Part shown: positions 1 to 9,182 of the stretch, in pieces | Layout: the number at the start of each line of letters is the position of its first letter | Numbering within the stretch: position 1 is the first letter of the stretch | Assembly (NCBI RefSeq): GCF_900109545.1 | Contig: NZ_FOAP01000001.1 | Span: 558,001-622,000 of the forward strand | DNA from: Stigmatella aurantiaca | GTDB taxonomy: Bacteria; Myxococcota; Myxococcia; Myxococcales; Myxococcaceae | DNA: 64,000 nt | Reading direction: 5' to 3' | The notes under the pieces: model-generated | The model's input: the letters and a program-made list of their open reading frames with translations, nothing else | Database searches by the model: none | Told to the model about the DNA's origin: nothing | Position numbers and translations under genes: made by a program

Positions 1-438
1 CTTCCAGGCGCCCCCCTTCACGCCGGGGGGAAGCGCGGGCTTCTCCGTCTCCTGCGGGGGCATGAACTGGAAGAAGAGGGTGACGCCGCCCACCTCCACC
101 TTGCCGCGCGCGGTGTCCTCCAAGGGCAGCACGTAGACGCTGCCGCGCTCCTGCGCGAGCCCCTGCTGGCGCGCCCGGGCGAGGTCCAGGTCGTCCTTGC
201 CCTGGTGGACCCGGCCCTGCATCGTGTCGTCGAACACCAGTTGGTACTGGTTGTTGCGGTTCTCGAAGAGGGCGAACTTCGCGGGCAGGTCGTCGTGCGG
301 CGGCAGGATGAGGGTGTTCTTCCCATCGTGCCCGATGGTGATGTCCTCACGCTGGACGTGCCGCTCGTCGAGAATGCGGCCGCCCTGGATGAGGCCGACG
401 CGCAACACCTTGCTGTGCTGAGGCTGAGGAGACGCCAT
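1..438 (-). CDS. gltG: GltG-like gliding motility protein (FHA-like N-terminus), partial
   Basis: I read this frame directly on the minus strand; it starts at ATG 438 and runs off the window edge, so only about 146 N-terminal residues are visible. They begin MASPQPQHSKVLRVGLIQGG and continue with features of a forkhead-associated-like fold (a DITIGHDGKNTLILP stretch, then a short beta-rich segment ending VEVGGVTLFFQFMPP). In M. xanthus GltG combines an FHA-like cytoplasmic domain, one membrane segment and a TonB-type periplasmic C-terminus in the gliding complex; the last two parts lie outside this window. The gene follows gltE- and gltF-like genes in the M. xanthus order gltD-E-F-G. A paralogous Nfs-type (spore coat) protein is the main alternative. 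Confidence 0.7.
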   Translation of the reverse strand, partial: MASPQPQHSKVLRVGLIQGGRILDERHVQREDITIGHDGKNTLILPPHDDLPAKFALFENRNNQYQLVFDDTMQGRVHQGKDDLDLARARQQGLAQERGSVYVLPLEDTARGKVEVGGVTLFFQFMPPQETEKPALPPGVKGGAWK

Positions 439-459
439 GGAGTCCGTGAGAAGGCCGTC

Positions 460-714
460 CTAGAAGGGTTGCTTGTCCACGCTCTCGACGACCTGGGGCA
501 CGAAGCTCTCGGGACGGTTGAGGTCTTCGAAGTTCAGGTTCGAGCGTTGAAGAATGTAGAAGGCCTGGGGCTTCTGGATCTTGCCCTCGACCGTGAGGGC
601 ATCCAAACGGATGACCTTCTTCTTCTTGGCCCCCTCGTCGGCGGGCTTGTCCTTGTCCTGCGCGAGCGCGGGGACGGCGGCGGTCATCAGCAGGAGGGAG
701 AGAAGGGTTTTCAT
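460..714 (-). CDS. gltF: small exported protein in gltF position
   Basis: An 84-residue protein beginning MKTLLSLLLMTAAVPALAQ, a clear signal peptide with cleavage after ALA. The mature part is a Lys-rich segment followed by VIRLDALTVEGKIQKPQAF and a C-terminal region with no motif I can name. The ATG at 714 is preferred over the GTG two codons upstream. It sits 11 bases after the gltE-like gene and 21 bases before the gltG-like gene, so it is surely co-transcribed. The symbol is assigned from position between gltE and gltG, as in M. xanthus; the sequence alone does not prove it. Expected location is the periplasm. Confidence 0.6.
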   Translation of the reverse strand: MKTLLSLLLMTAAVPALAQDKDKPADEGAKKKKVIRLDALTVEGKIQKPQAFYILQRSNLNFEDLNRPESFVPQVVESVDKQPF

Positions 715-725
715 GGGCACAGGCG

Positions 726-2030
726 CTATTTCTGGCTGTCGGTGGCCAGCTTACCCGAATTGGGGGGAGATGTCAGGGAGTTACCCACAGGGGCGCGCTT
801 CTCGCGTTCCCGGCGGCGCTCCTCCCTGTCGATGCCCTTGCGGGCATCCTTGAGGTACTGGTCCACCCGTTCGTCCTTGCCACCCTGGGCGCGGTACTTC
901 TCGAAGAAGGCGATGGAGGTCTGGAAGCGCTCCAGGGTGTCCAGGCCCTCGGGCTCCAGATCCAAGTAGAGAATGGCCAGGTTGAACAGGGCATCGGTCA
1001 GGGTGGGCTGGAGCTTGAGTGCCTGCTCGTACTCGGACCGGGCCTGGGCGAACTGCCCCAGCCCCCGGTAGGCATTGCCCAGGTTGAGCCGCGCGGAGGC
1101 GAAGTCGGCGGCGGACTTCACGGCGGCCTCCAGCTCCTTCACCGCCGAGGCGTAGTCCTGGGTCTCGTTGAGCAGGGCGCCATGGTTGTTGCGGGCCTCG
1201 GCGAAGTCCGGGCGCAGCTGCACGGCGTGCTTGAAGCTCTCCAGGGCCTGGGCGCGCGCGTTGAGCGTGAGCTGCACCACGCCCAGGGCGTTGTGGGTGG
1301 CGGCATCCTGGGGCGCGATGGCCAGGGCGTTCTCCAGCACCATGTGGGCCAGCTCGTGCTTCTTCTCGAGCGAGTACACCTGGGCCAGCACCTGCATGGA
1401 CTTCACGTGGCGCTCGTCCACCTTGAGGGCGCGCTTGGCCTCGGCGGAGGCCGCGTCCAGCTTGCCCTGGTGGAGCAGCGTAAAGGCCAGTGCCGCGCGG
1501 AGGGTGATCGCGTCCGGGCGGGCCTCCAGCTTCTGGCGCAGCTCCGCCTCGATGGCCGGGGCCCGGCCGGTGCGGCAGAAGAGCCGGGCCAGGTAGTCCC
1601 AGGCGGCCTCCTGGTCCGGCTTCAGCTCCAGGGCCTTGCGGTAGGCGCGCTCGGCTTGCTCCAGCTTGCCCTTGCGCTCGCGCACCACGCCCAGGTTGGT
1701 CCAGGCGTAGTCGAGCGTGGGGTTCGTCTTCAGCAGCGCTTCCAGGCCGCGCTCGGCCGTCTCCCACTCGCCCCGCTGGGCGACCCCCACCGCCTGCTCG
1801 AAGTCCGCGCGGGACTGGGCATCCGGAGGGACGCTGGCGGGCGGGGCCGGGGCGGCGGCGGCCTCGGGCGCGGCCTCTGCCGGGGGCGTCTCCGGAGCTT
1901 GGGGGTCCTGGGCGGCCGGAGCGGCCGTGTCCTCCGTCTGAGGCGCGGGGGTGGGGCGCTGCGTGGGGGCCGAGGCGCAGGCGGCGCCCAGCAGCCACCC
2001 CAGACATGCGCAGAGCCGGAGCGGCCTCAC
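726..2030 (-). CDS. gltE: TPR lipoprotein, GltE (AglT)-like
   Basis: A 434-residue protein with a lipoprotein-type signal (hydrophobic start ending GAAC, Cys18), a Pro/Ala-rich linker to about residue 75, then consecutive tetratricopeptide repeats to about residue 380 (for example LKTNPTLDYAWTNLGVV and LKLQPTLTDALFNLAILYLD). M. xanthus GltE/AglT is an outer-membrane TPR lipoprotein required for adventurous gliding, and order and type match here. The start is GTG 2030, whose GTGA overlaps the stop of the upstream gltD-like gene, indicating translational coupling. The C-terminus is Arg/Glu-rich. A paralogous NfsE-type function cannot be excluded without alignment. Confidence 0.72.
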   Translation of the reverse strand: MRPLRLCACLGWLLGAACASAPTQRPTPAPQTEDTAAPAAQDPQAPETPPAEAAPEAAAAPAPPASVPPDAQSRADFEQAVGVAQRGEWETAERGLEALLKTNPTLDYAWTNLGVVRERKGKLEQAERAYRKALELKPDQEAAWDYLARLFCRTGRAPAIEAELRQKLEARPDAITLRAALAFTLLHQGKLDAASAEAKRALKVDERHVKSMQVLAQVYSLEKKHELAHMVLENALAIAPQDAATHNALGVVQLTLNARAQALESFKHAVQLRPDFAEARNNHGALLNETQDYASAVKELEAAVKSAADFASARLNLGNAYRGLGQFAQARSEYEQALKLQPTLTDALFNLAILYLDLEPEGLDTLERFQTSIAFFEKYRAQGGKDERVDQYLKDARKGIDREERRREREKRAPVGNSLTSPPNSGKLATDSQK

Positions 2031-5000
2031 TTGTCACCTCCCGTGCTCAGCTTCTGCGTGGGCTCGCTGGCGCCGGGCGCGGGGCCGGAGAGCTGGCCCA
2101 CGAGGCCCTCGGGGTAGGCCGTCGCGGAGGCGATGGACTGCTTGGGCTCCTTGAGCACGGGGTACTCTTTGGGGCGGAAGCGGTTGAGCGACTCCAGGGT
2201 GCGCCGGGACCACTCGTTGGACACGTGGCTCTTGCGCACCTCTTGCAGGGTAGCCGCGTACTTCTCCACGGCCTTGTCCTCCACCTCCGCGGTCTGCTGG
2301 GCGAGCAGATCCTGGTAGGCCACCACCGCCTCTTCGCCCAGGCGCTTCACGTCCGCGGGCACGGGCGTTTCGATGATGGTGTTGGCGAAGCGCTCCAGCA
2401 CGTAGCCCTTGCGGTACGAGGCCGCCAGGGACCACTCCAGGCGCTTGAAGGGGAAGACCTTGTCATAGGCGCTGTTCACGGCTTTGACGCCGTTGCGCTT
2501 GGCCTCGAAGCTCCGCTCCAGCGCCTTGCCCCGGCCGCCAATCTTCAGCGTGTCGAACTGTTTGAGTTCCAGCTCGGCGAGCTGGAAGCGGCTGAAGGCG
2601 GCGGCCTCGGCGGCGCGGGGGTGGGTGTCGGGCTTCATGCCGCGCCGGTTGAACTCGTCCGCCGCCCGGGTCCACGACCGCCGCGCATCGCGCTCCTTGT
2701 CCACCTTCAGGAACGCCTCCCCGAGGCGCTTGTGGGCTTCCACCACCAGCTCCGCCTGGGCCGGCTTGTTGGAGAATGTCCTCACGAAAGCGTTCAGCTC
2801 GCGCAGCGTGCGCCACCAGTCCTGGTGCTTCTCGAAGATGAGCGCGGCCCGGTACTGGTTGCGCGGCGCGTCCTCGGACTTGGGGAATAGCTCCACCAGG
2901 CGCATGAAGGCCCGCGCCGCCTCGGGGTAGCGCTGCTGGGCTTCCAGCAGGCGGGCGGCGTTGAAGAGCGCCGCCTCGCGGTCCTTCGAGTCGGGGTAGT
3001 CCTTCACCAGCTTCTGGTAGCTGACGACGGCCTTCTCGAAGTCGTAGGACTTCTCCGCGTTGACCGCCACGCGGAACAGCGCCGCGTCCGCCAGCTTCGA
3101 GGTGGGGTACTCGCGGTAGATGCGCTCGTAGAGCTTGAGGGCCGAGTCGAACCGGCGCGTGTTCTCGTAGGCGATGGCGGCGTTGTTGAGGGCCTTGTCC
3201 GCGAACTCGTGGCGCGGAGCCTCCTCCACCAGCAGGAGGTACTTCCGGGCCGCCTCGTCATACTGGCCCGCGGCCAGGAGCTGGTCGGCCAGCTTGAAGC
3301 GGCCGGAGAGCTTGTACTTCACCAGCTCCTTGTAGAGGTTGCTCGACGGGTCGATGACGTCCTTGTTGGCGATGAGCCGGCCGCTCACCTCTTCGACGCT
3401 GCGCCAGTCCTTGTCGATGAGGAAGCTCTCGACGATGAGGTTGGTGGAGAAGCCCGCCACCTCGTGCTTGGGCCAGTTCTGGACGATGGCCTCCAGGCGC
3501 CGGCGCGCCTCGGGAAAGTCGTTGTGGGCGTAGAACAGCTCGGCGGCCTTGTAGGCGATGCCCGGGCTCTTCTCGTCCCGGGGCAGCTTCTCCACGTACA
3601 CGTCCGAGCCCGCCACCAGCCGCGTCTCCGCGTCCGACAGGGGCAGACGCTCGATCTGCTGGGCCTCGGCCAGCTCGCTGGCGCGCAGGGCCTTGTACTG
3701 CTTCGCCTTGCCCTCCTGGACATCCCGCGTGAGCTGCTGCTGCCAGGCGAGCACCGTGCTGAAGGCCGCGTCCTTGAGGAAGCGCGTGTCCTTGGGCCAG
3801 TCGCGCACCTGCTCGTAGTTCGCCGCCGCCTGGGAGAACTGGAGCGAGTGGTAGAGGCACTCGGCGTAGTAGAAGCGGATCTCGTACGCGTTCGGGCTGT
3901 GGGGATAGCGCTCCAGGTAGTTGCCGTAGGACGCCGCGGCCACCTGGTAGCCCGCCCGGACCTGCTCGGGCGAGCCCTCCTTCTTGAGCGCGAGCGCCTG
4001 CTGGTGGTGGTAGATGGCGGCGCTGTAGAGGCTCTTCTCCGCCATGGCGTTGGCGGTGGCCAGCGCCTCGGGCGAGTGCGCGTTCGCCTTGTACCAGTCG
4101 CTTCCCGGGCTGTAGAGCCGGGCCAGCACCTCTGCCTCGGCGAAGGACTCGGGCAGCTTCCGGTCCCGCTCGTACGCCTCGACGATCCGCTGCTGGAGCC
4201 TCGGCGCATCCGGCGCCAGAGGCTCCTTCTGGAGCGCCCGCCGGTAGGCGGTGATGGCATCGGGGTGGTTGGTCTGGTCGAACCAGACGTTGCCCAGGCG
4301 CCGGTAGAGATCGGCCTCGTAGGGGCGGGGGCCCCGCTGGGCGAGGATGGCCTCGGTCCTGGGCAGGCCGCCCCAGGTGTCATCCGCCAGGGAGACCGCG
4401 ACGTACTGGAGCGCCTCCTCGCGCAGGTCTCCGCCCCCGAAGCCCTTGCCCTGGGCCTGCTTCTGGGCCTCGTAGAAGTCCGCCAGGTCCAGGAAGCGCG
4501 CCACCGCATCGCCGAAGCGGTCCATGCGGTAGTACGTCCAGCCCAGCTTGTAGAGCGCCTTGTCGTAGAGCGGGTGGGTGGGGTCCTTCGTGGCGGCCTC
4601 GTAGGCCTGGGCCGCCTTGGCCAGCACTTCCGGGCCGCTGTACGCGTCGAAGTAGTGCTCGCCGATGCGCACCCAGGCCTCGATGGCGAAGCGGCTCTTC
4701 GGGTAGCGCGCGATGAGCTGCTGGTAGGTGGCGTGGCTCTCGTCGAACTGGTTCTGCTTCTCCTGGCAGTAGCCCAGCAGGTACCAGGCCCCGTCGTTGA
4801 GCCGGTAGTCCGGAAAGTCGTGGATGAGCCGCTGGTAGAGGGCGATGGAGAGCCCGAAGTTCACCGCGGGCTCCTCGGGCGGCTGCGCGTTGTCCGGCAG
4901 GCTCTGGAGCTTCTGCTCGTGGGCGCTCAGGGCCGTCAGGTGCTCGTCGCTGGAGCGCTCGTAGTACAGCTCCGCCAGGCGGAACATGACGTCCGGGGTG

Positions 5001-5356
5001 TGCCGGGGCTCGCGCGGATAGCGCTCCAGGAACGCCTCGAACTGGGCAATGGCCGCCAGCCGCTCCTGGCGCTCGACGGCCTCCAGGGTGCCCAGGTTCT
5101 TCTCATAGGAGGTGGTCAGCTCGCCGCGCCGCGCCTCGTACCGGCGCTCCATCAGCCGCCGCGCTTCGAGCCGGTACTCGCGGGCCTCGGCCTCGTAGGC
5201 CTGGAGGGCGCGGCTGAGCTCCTGGAGCAGCGCCTCGTCCTCCGGCGTGCGGCCCATGCCCTCCAGGTAACGGCCCTGCGCGGGGGCAGGGGAGGGCGGC
5301 TGGGAGGAGGCCACCCAGGGCACCAGCGCCAGCAGCATGGGGAGCAGGCGCCGCAT
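2027..5356 (-). CDS. gltD: large periplasmic TPR protein, GltD (AgmU)-like
   Basis: About 1109 residues: a signal peptide (MRRLLPMLLALVPWVASSQ), a helical Arg/Glu-rich segment to about residue 110, then TPR/Sel1-like repeats almost to the end, with many (F/L)xxxYP motifs typical of outer-membrane TPR scaffolds. M. xanthus GltD/AgmU is a TPR protein of similar size in the gliding machinery. I chose ATG 5356 because it forms a TGATG stop-start overlap with the preceding gene; GTG 5359 is the alternative. It overlaps the gltE-like gene downstream by four bases. The name rests on size, repeat type and gene order, and paralogy with Nfs-type complexes remains open. Confidence 0.68.
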   Translation of the reverse strand: MRRLLPMLLALVPWVASSQPPSPAPAQGRYLEGMGRTPEDEALLQELSRALQAYEAEAREYRLEARRLMERRYEARRGELTTSYEKNLGTLEAVERQERLAAIAQFEAFLERYPREPRHTPDVMFRLAELYYERSSDEHLTALSAHEQKLQSLPDNAQPPEEPAVNFGLSIALYQRLIHDFPDYRLNDGAWYLLGYCQEKQNQFDESHATYQQLIARYPKSRFAIEAWVRIGEHYFDAYSGPEVLAKAAQAYEAATKDPTHPLYDKALYKLGWTYYRMDRFGDAVARFLDLADFYEAQKQAQGKGFGGGDLREEALQYVAVSLADDTWGGLPRTEAILAQRGPRPYEADLYRRLGNVWFDQTNHPDAITAYRRALQKEPLAPDAPRLQQRIVEAYERDRKLPESFAEAEVLARLYSPGSDWYKANAHSPEALATANAMAEKSLYSAAIYHHQQALALKKEGSPEQVRAGYQVAAASYGNYLERYPHSPNAYEIRFYYAECLYHSLQFSQAAANYEQVRDWPKDTRFLKDAAFSTVLAWQQQLTRDVQEGKAKQYKALRASELAEAQQIERLPLSDAETRLVAGSDVYVEKLPRDEKSPGIAYKAAELFYAHNDFPEARRRLEAIVQNWPKHEVAGFSTNLIVESFLIDKDWRSVEEVSGRLIANKDVIDPSSNLYKELVKYKLSGRFKLADQLLAAGQYDEAARKYLLLVEEAPRHEFADKALNNAAIAYENTRRFDSALKLYERIYREYPTSKLADAALFRVAVNAEKSYDFEKAVVSYQKLVKDYPDSKDREAALFNAARLLEAQQRYPEAARAFMRLVELFPKSEDAPRNQYRAALIFEKHQDWWRTLRELNAFVRTFSNKPAQAELVVEAHKRLGEAFLKVDKERDARRSWTRAADEFNRRGMKPDTHPRAAEAAAFSRFQLAELELKQFDTLKIGGRGKALERSFEAKRNGVKAVNSAYDKVFPFKRLEWSLAASYRKGYVLERFANTIIETPVPADVKRLGEEAVVAYQDLLAQQTAEVEDKAVEKYAATLQEVRKSHVSNEWSRRTLESLNRFRPKEYPVLKEPKQSIASATAYPEGLVGQLSGPAPGASEPTQKLSTGGDK

Positions 5357-7698
5357 CACTCGCCGGTGTCCTGGAGGGAGTCCTGGAGGCTCTTGTCCAG
5401 CGCGCGCACCGCCTCGTCCTTCTGGACGGACAGCGCCTGGATCTGCTCCGTCTTGTCCTGCTTGCGCGTGAAGGCCACATCCACGAGGCCCAGGTCTCCC
5501 TTGAGCACCAGCTCGTAGAAGTGCTGGCGGACGCGGCGGAAGCTGTCGAAGGCGATGCGGCCCACGAGGTTGCGCGCGTCCGCCGAGGCGGTGGCCGTCT
5601 CCGCGTCATACCGCGTGAGCAGCGCCTCCTCGGCCCGGACCTTGTCCTGGATGATGCGCACGCGGCGCTCCCGCTGGGCGAGGAGCACGCCCTTGGAGGC
5701 GGCCACCCGGGCACGAAGCCCGTCCGCGCGCTCGCGAACCTCCTGCACGCGCGCCATCTGCCGGGCCACGTCCTCGGGCAGCCGGCTGGAGATGGAGGCC
5801 AGCAGCAGGTGCTCGCGCTGGAGCACCCCGTAGAACTGCTGGCGGATGGTCTCCTCGCCCGCCACGAAGGAGGCCACGCGGGTGCGCTCGTCGGAGAGCT
5901 GGGCGCGCGTCCGGGCCAGCTCCGCCTTCAGCTCCTCCTGGAGGTCCGTCTCGGTCTGGATCTTCCCGAGCACGTCGATCTCCGCCTCGGACGGCGGCTT
6001 CTTCGGATCGCGCGAGTCGGCCAGCCACTTGAGCACCGAGGCCGTCACGGCATTCTGGCTCTGCAGCTCGTAGATGAGCCGGAAGGCCTCGCGGTCCAGC
6101 GTGTCGATGCGGGCCTGCATCCGCTGGCGCCGGGTCTCCTTCTCCTCCAGCGTGGTGGGCAGCAGGGCGAAGCGCTCGGCCACGGGCTCGCGCTCCCGGC
6201 GGAGGGCCTCCAGTTGCTGGCGCTCCTCGGGCGTGAGGTGCTCCAGCACCATGGCCGCCTCGAGCTGCACCAGCACCTGCTCCATCCGGATGAGCCCGCT
6301 CTCCACGGCGTCCACCCGGTTGTACCCCTCGTGCAGCTCGGGGAAGGCCTCCCAGCCCTGCTTGGCCAGGGTGTCGAGGACGCGCGTGGCCAGCGCCCGG
6401 GCCTCGGTCACGCCCTGCTGGCCCTTGGCGAGGTCTCCCACCAGCCGCGAGGCGTCGGAGATTTCTTGCTGCGTGGTGGCGTAGCGCAGCGCCACCGGGG
6501 GCAGCAGCGTGCCCAGCTCCAGCGTGCGGCTGCTCTCGGACAGCAGGTTGTCGAAGTAGACGACCGGATCGCTCGTGCGGGTGAGCAGCTCATCGAGCTG
6601 GTCCTTCACCGGCCGGTAGGCGGTGATGACCTGGTGGTAGCTCTCGGTGGCCTCGTCGTAGCGCCGCATCTTGAGCAGCAGGTGCGCCTGGAGGAGCTGG
6701 GCATCGGGCACCCGCGTGGACTCCGGGGCCATCTGCAGCAGCAGGTCGACGGCGTCCTTGGCGGGCTCGAAGCGGCCCCGCTTCACCTGCGTCCAGGCGA
6801 TCTCGTAGAGCGTATCCACGAAGTAGTCGCTGTCCCGGGGAATCTCCTGGTAGCGGTCCAGCGCCTCGTCCAGCCGTCCACTCTCGTAGAGCAGCCGGCC
6901 CATGGAGAGGTTGGCGAGCTCGCGGATGCGCCGCTCTTCCCGGCTGCTGGCGGGCAGGGCCGTCACGGCGCGGAAGCGCTCGATGGCGTCCGCGAACTCC
7001 CCGGCCTGCACGGACAGCACGCCCAGGTGGTAGGCGCTCTGGCGGGGGATGAGCTCGCTGGTGGCCTGCGTCAGCGGCTCGAACGCGGCCCGGGCGCTGC
7101 GGATGCGCTCCGCGGGGGGCAGGTCCGTGCGCTTGAAGAGCCACTTGGCGTACACGTACGCCAGCTCGGGCGGGAGCTGGCCCCCGGACAGCTGCCGGGC
7201 CTGCTCGATGTACGAGTCGATGTCCTCGAACTGGTTGAGGCGGCTGGCGACGCTCAGGTACCGCGAGAGGCCGTCCTTGTAGCGCTCCGTGGGGGGCAGG
7301 GAGAGCTGCTGGCGCAGGTACAGCCGCGCGCCGATGAAGTTCTGCTGCTGGTAGAGCGCGTCGGACAGATAGAAGAGTGCATCGGCGTAGCGCGGATGGC
7401 GCTTGAAGGCCGGTTCGCTCACCAAGTCATAGAAGAGGACCGACGCCGAGGCCCAGTCGCCCAGCAGGTACTGAATCTCGCCATCGGAGAAGCGCCGCAG
7501 GTGGCTGCCGTCATCCGTGGGCTCGGGGCGCTGGGTGAACTGCGTCTCGACGAAGCGGACGTGGGAGTCCGCGTTCTGGAGCTGCTCCTCCACCTGCTTC
7601 AGCGGCAGGGCGTCTGACGCCTGCGCGTGGACACGGCCCGGCGCGGTGGTGAACACGAGGGCCGTTGCGGCGAAGGCCAGGACGCGGGAAGTGCTCAC
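5356..7698 (-). CDS. exported TPR/coiled-coil protein of the motility cluster
   Basis: A 780-residue protein with a signal peptide (MSTSRVLAFAATALVFTTAP..VHAQ), TPR-like helical repeats over residues 25-350, and a charged region from about 470 to 720 that reads as long coiled coil (repeated Glu/Arg/Leu heptads such as EEKETRRQRMQARIDTLDRE). It lies between the mglA-proximal small exported gene and the gltD-like gene, 10 bases after the former and overlapping the latter. The start codon is GTG. I do not recognise a named M. xanthus orthologue. A structural role in the envelope-spanning motility complex is inferred from context only. Confidence 0.8.
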   Translation of the reverse strand: MSTSRVLAFAATALVFTTAPGRVHAQASDALPLKQVEEQLQNADSHVRFVETQFTQRPEPTDDGSHLRRFSDGEIQYLLGDWASASVLFYDLVSEPAFKRHPRYADALFYLSDALYQQQNFIGARLYLRQQLSLPPTERYKDGLSRYLSVASRLNQFEDIDSYIEQARQLSGGQLPPELAYVYAKWLFKRTDLPPAERIRSARAAFEPLTQATSELIPRQSAYHLGVLSVQAGEFADAIERFRAVTALPASSREERRIRELANLSMGRLLYESGRLDEALDRYQEIPRDSDYFVDTLYEIAWTQVKRGRFEPAKDAVDLLLQMAPESTRVPDAQLLQAHLLLKMRRYDEATESYHQVITAYRPVKDQLDELLTRTSDPVVYFDNLLSESSRTLELGTLLPPVALRYATTQQEISDASRLVGDLAKGQQGVTEARALATRVLDTLAKQGWEAFPELHEGYNRVDAVESGLIRMEQVLVQLEAAMVLEHLTPEERQQLEALRREREPVAERFALLPTTLEEKETRRQRMQARIDTLDREAFRLIYELQSQNAVTASVLKWLADSRDPKKPPSEAEIDVLGKIQTETDLQEELKAELARTRAQLSDERTRVASFVAGEETIRQQFYGVLQREHLLLASISSRLPEDVARQMARVQEVRERADGLRARVAASKGVLLAQRERRVRIIQDKVRAEEALLTRYDAETATASADARNLVGRIAFDSFRRVRQHFYELVLKGDLGLVDVAFTRKQDKTEQIQALSVQKDEAVRALDKSLQDSLQDTGE

Positions 7699-7708
7699 CG
7701 GAGGGCCC

Positions 7709-8479
7709 TTACGGAGTGCCGGTGGCGGAAGTGGGGCCCGGGGGCGCTTCGGGGGCGGGGGCGGCCGCCTTGCCGGGCTCGCGCGACACCTCGATGTCGT
7801 AGCGCACCGCGGGCCGGTCCTTCAGATCCGTGGTGAAGCCCCCCTTCTCGAAGCCGACCACCGTCAACGCCGTCCGCTTGCCGGCATCGGCGCTGAACGT
7901 GTAGCTGGACTGCACCTTGAACTTGTAGCCGTCCAGGTAGCTGAACACGCCGTAGCCGTTGCCCCGGTACGTCAGCCGCACGGACACCTGGTGCTGGCCG
8001 GGGATGATGCGGCCGTTGAAGATCTCGAACCCCTCGGGCTTGTCGAGCTCGCCGTTCTCGTTCACGCGCGTGAAGATGGGCGCGCCGTCCAGCGAGTAGC
8101 TCACCGACTCCAGCACGAACGAGCTGCCCATGGTGTTCTTGTGGATGAGCACCGCGCGCGCGCCCGAGGCGATGTCCCCGGCGAGCACCGTCTCCTGCAA
8201 GAGCATCAGCCGCGCCTTGGAGCGGTAGATCTTCTCCTTCAAGTCCACGACCTGCTCTTCCAGCGTCTTGACGCGGGTGTTGAAGGACTCCTCGGCCGTC
8301 TGGGCGGAGACCGCGGGCTCAGGGCTCGCGGGAGCCGGGGCCGGAGGGGCCTCGGGAGCAGGCGCGGCGGCGGGGGCTTCGGGGGCAGGAGCCGCGAGGG
8401 CCTCCTGGGCGGACACCGGCAAGCTCAGGCCGATGCCCAGCAGCGCGAAGAGGCAGAGGGTGGAGGAAGCGCAACGCAC
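7709..8479 (-). CDS. exported Pro/Ala-rich coiled-coil protein downstream of mglA
   Basis: I set the start at GTG 8479 because a GAGG ribosome-binding site lies six bases upstream and the product then opens with a good signal peptide (MRCASSTLCLFALLGIGLS..VSAQ). An open frame from TTG 8494 exists but has no such site. The mature protein has a low-complexity APAPEAP linker, a short coiled coil (VKTLEEQVVDLKEKIYRSKA), then a roughly 150-residue beta-rich domain (RIIPGQHQVSVRLTYRGNG) and a second Ala/Pro-rich tail. No named family is evident. Position between mglA and the TPR genes suggests a periplasmic part of the same machine. Confidence 0.8.
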   Translation of the reverse strand: MRCASSTLCLFALLGIGLSLPVSAQEALAAPAPEAPAAAPAPEAPPAPAPASPEPAVSAQTAEESFNTRVKTLEEQVVDLKEKIYRSKARLMLLQETVLAGDIASGARAVLIHKNTMGSSFVLESVSYSLDGAPIFTRVNENGELDKPEGFEIFNGRIIPGQHQVSVRLTYRGNGYGVFSYLDGYKFKVQSSYTFSADAGKRTALTVVGFEKGGFTTDLKDRPAVRYDIEVSREPGKAAAPAPEAPPGPTSATGTP

Positions 8480-8533
8480 GAGCAACCTCGACAAAGAAGC
8501 AGGCCTGACCGGCGCCCGGTCATAACACCCTTT

Positions 8534-8554
8534 CCCCTCAAGGCATCAGAGGGG
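8534..8554 (-). other. short stem-loop between mglA and the next gene
   Basis: Perfect six-base arms CCCCTC and GAGGGG flank a nine-base loop in the roughly 100-base gap downstream of mglA. There is no T-run, so it is not a convincing terminator. It may be an attenuator or an mRNA-stability element separating mglBA from the TPR genes. Confidence 0.35.
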
Positions 8555-8583
8555 GGCGGATGAGCGGCTGCTTGCTCTGCGAG

Positions 8584-9171
8584 CTAGCCGCCCTTGCGCA
8601 ACTCCGTGAGCACCAGCTTCGCCACCGCCTTGAGCGTGTCGAACACGCCCACGCCGGTGGGCGCCACGGCCTGGTACTCGGGGATGTTGCGCGGGTTGAG
8701 CGCCTTGCGGATCTCTTCCACCGTCACCGCGTTGGGCAGGTCCCGCTTGTTGTACTGCATGACGTACGGGATCTTGTTCAGATCGTAGCCTTGCTCAGCC
8801 AGGTTGATGCGCAAGTTCTCGAGCGACTCCATGTTCGCTTCCATACGCTCGATCTGGCTGTCGGCGACGAACACCACGCCGTCCACGCCCTTGAGGATGA
8901 GCTTGCGGCTGGCGTCGTAGAACACCTGGCCGGGCACCGTATAGAGGTGGAAGCGCGTCTTGAAGCCGCGGATCTCGCCGAGCGACAGCGGAAGGAAGTC
9001 GAAGAAGAGCGTCCGGTCCGTCTCGGTGGAGAGCGAGATGAGCTTGCCCTTCGTGTCCGCGGCGGTCTTGTTGTAGATGTACTGAAGGTTGGTCGTCTTC
9101 CCGCAGAGCCCCGGCCCGTAATAGACGATCTTGCAGTTGATCTCGCGGGAGGAGTAGTTGATGAAGGACAT
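8584..9171 (-). CDS. mglA: MglA, Ras-like GTPase controlling cell polarity and motility
   Basis: A 195-residue protein, the exact M. xanthus MglA length. Visible GTPase motifs are the P-loop [10 protein letters not shown] (Gly19 to Asn28), the G3 region TVPGQ where Thr78 replaces the usual Asp, a diagnostic feature of MglA, with Gln82 following, and NKRD at 141-144 for guanine specificity. In M. xanthus GTP-bound MglA at the leading pole stimulates type IV pili and assembles and drives the gliding machinery; MglB is its activating protein. mglA follows mglB by 11 bases on the same strand. This is among the most secure assignments in the window. Confidence 0.97.
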   Translation of the reverse strand: MSFINYSSREINCKIVYYGPGLCGKTTNLQYIYNKTAADTKGKLISLSTETDRTLFFDFLPLSLGEIRGFKTRFHLYTVPGQVFYDASRKLILKGVDGVVFVADSQIERMEANMESLENLRINLAEQGYDLNKIPYVMQYNKRDLPNAVTVEEIRKALNPRNIPEYQAVAPTGVGVFDTLKAVAKLVLTELRKGG

Positions 9172-9182
9172 GGCTTCCCGGC

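Noticed and set aside
205-969. A 254-residue plus-strand frame at the window start.
   Set aside because: Antisense to gltE, gltF and gltG-like genes; composition is that of a shadow.
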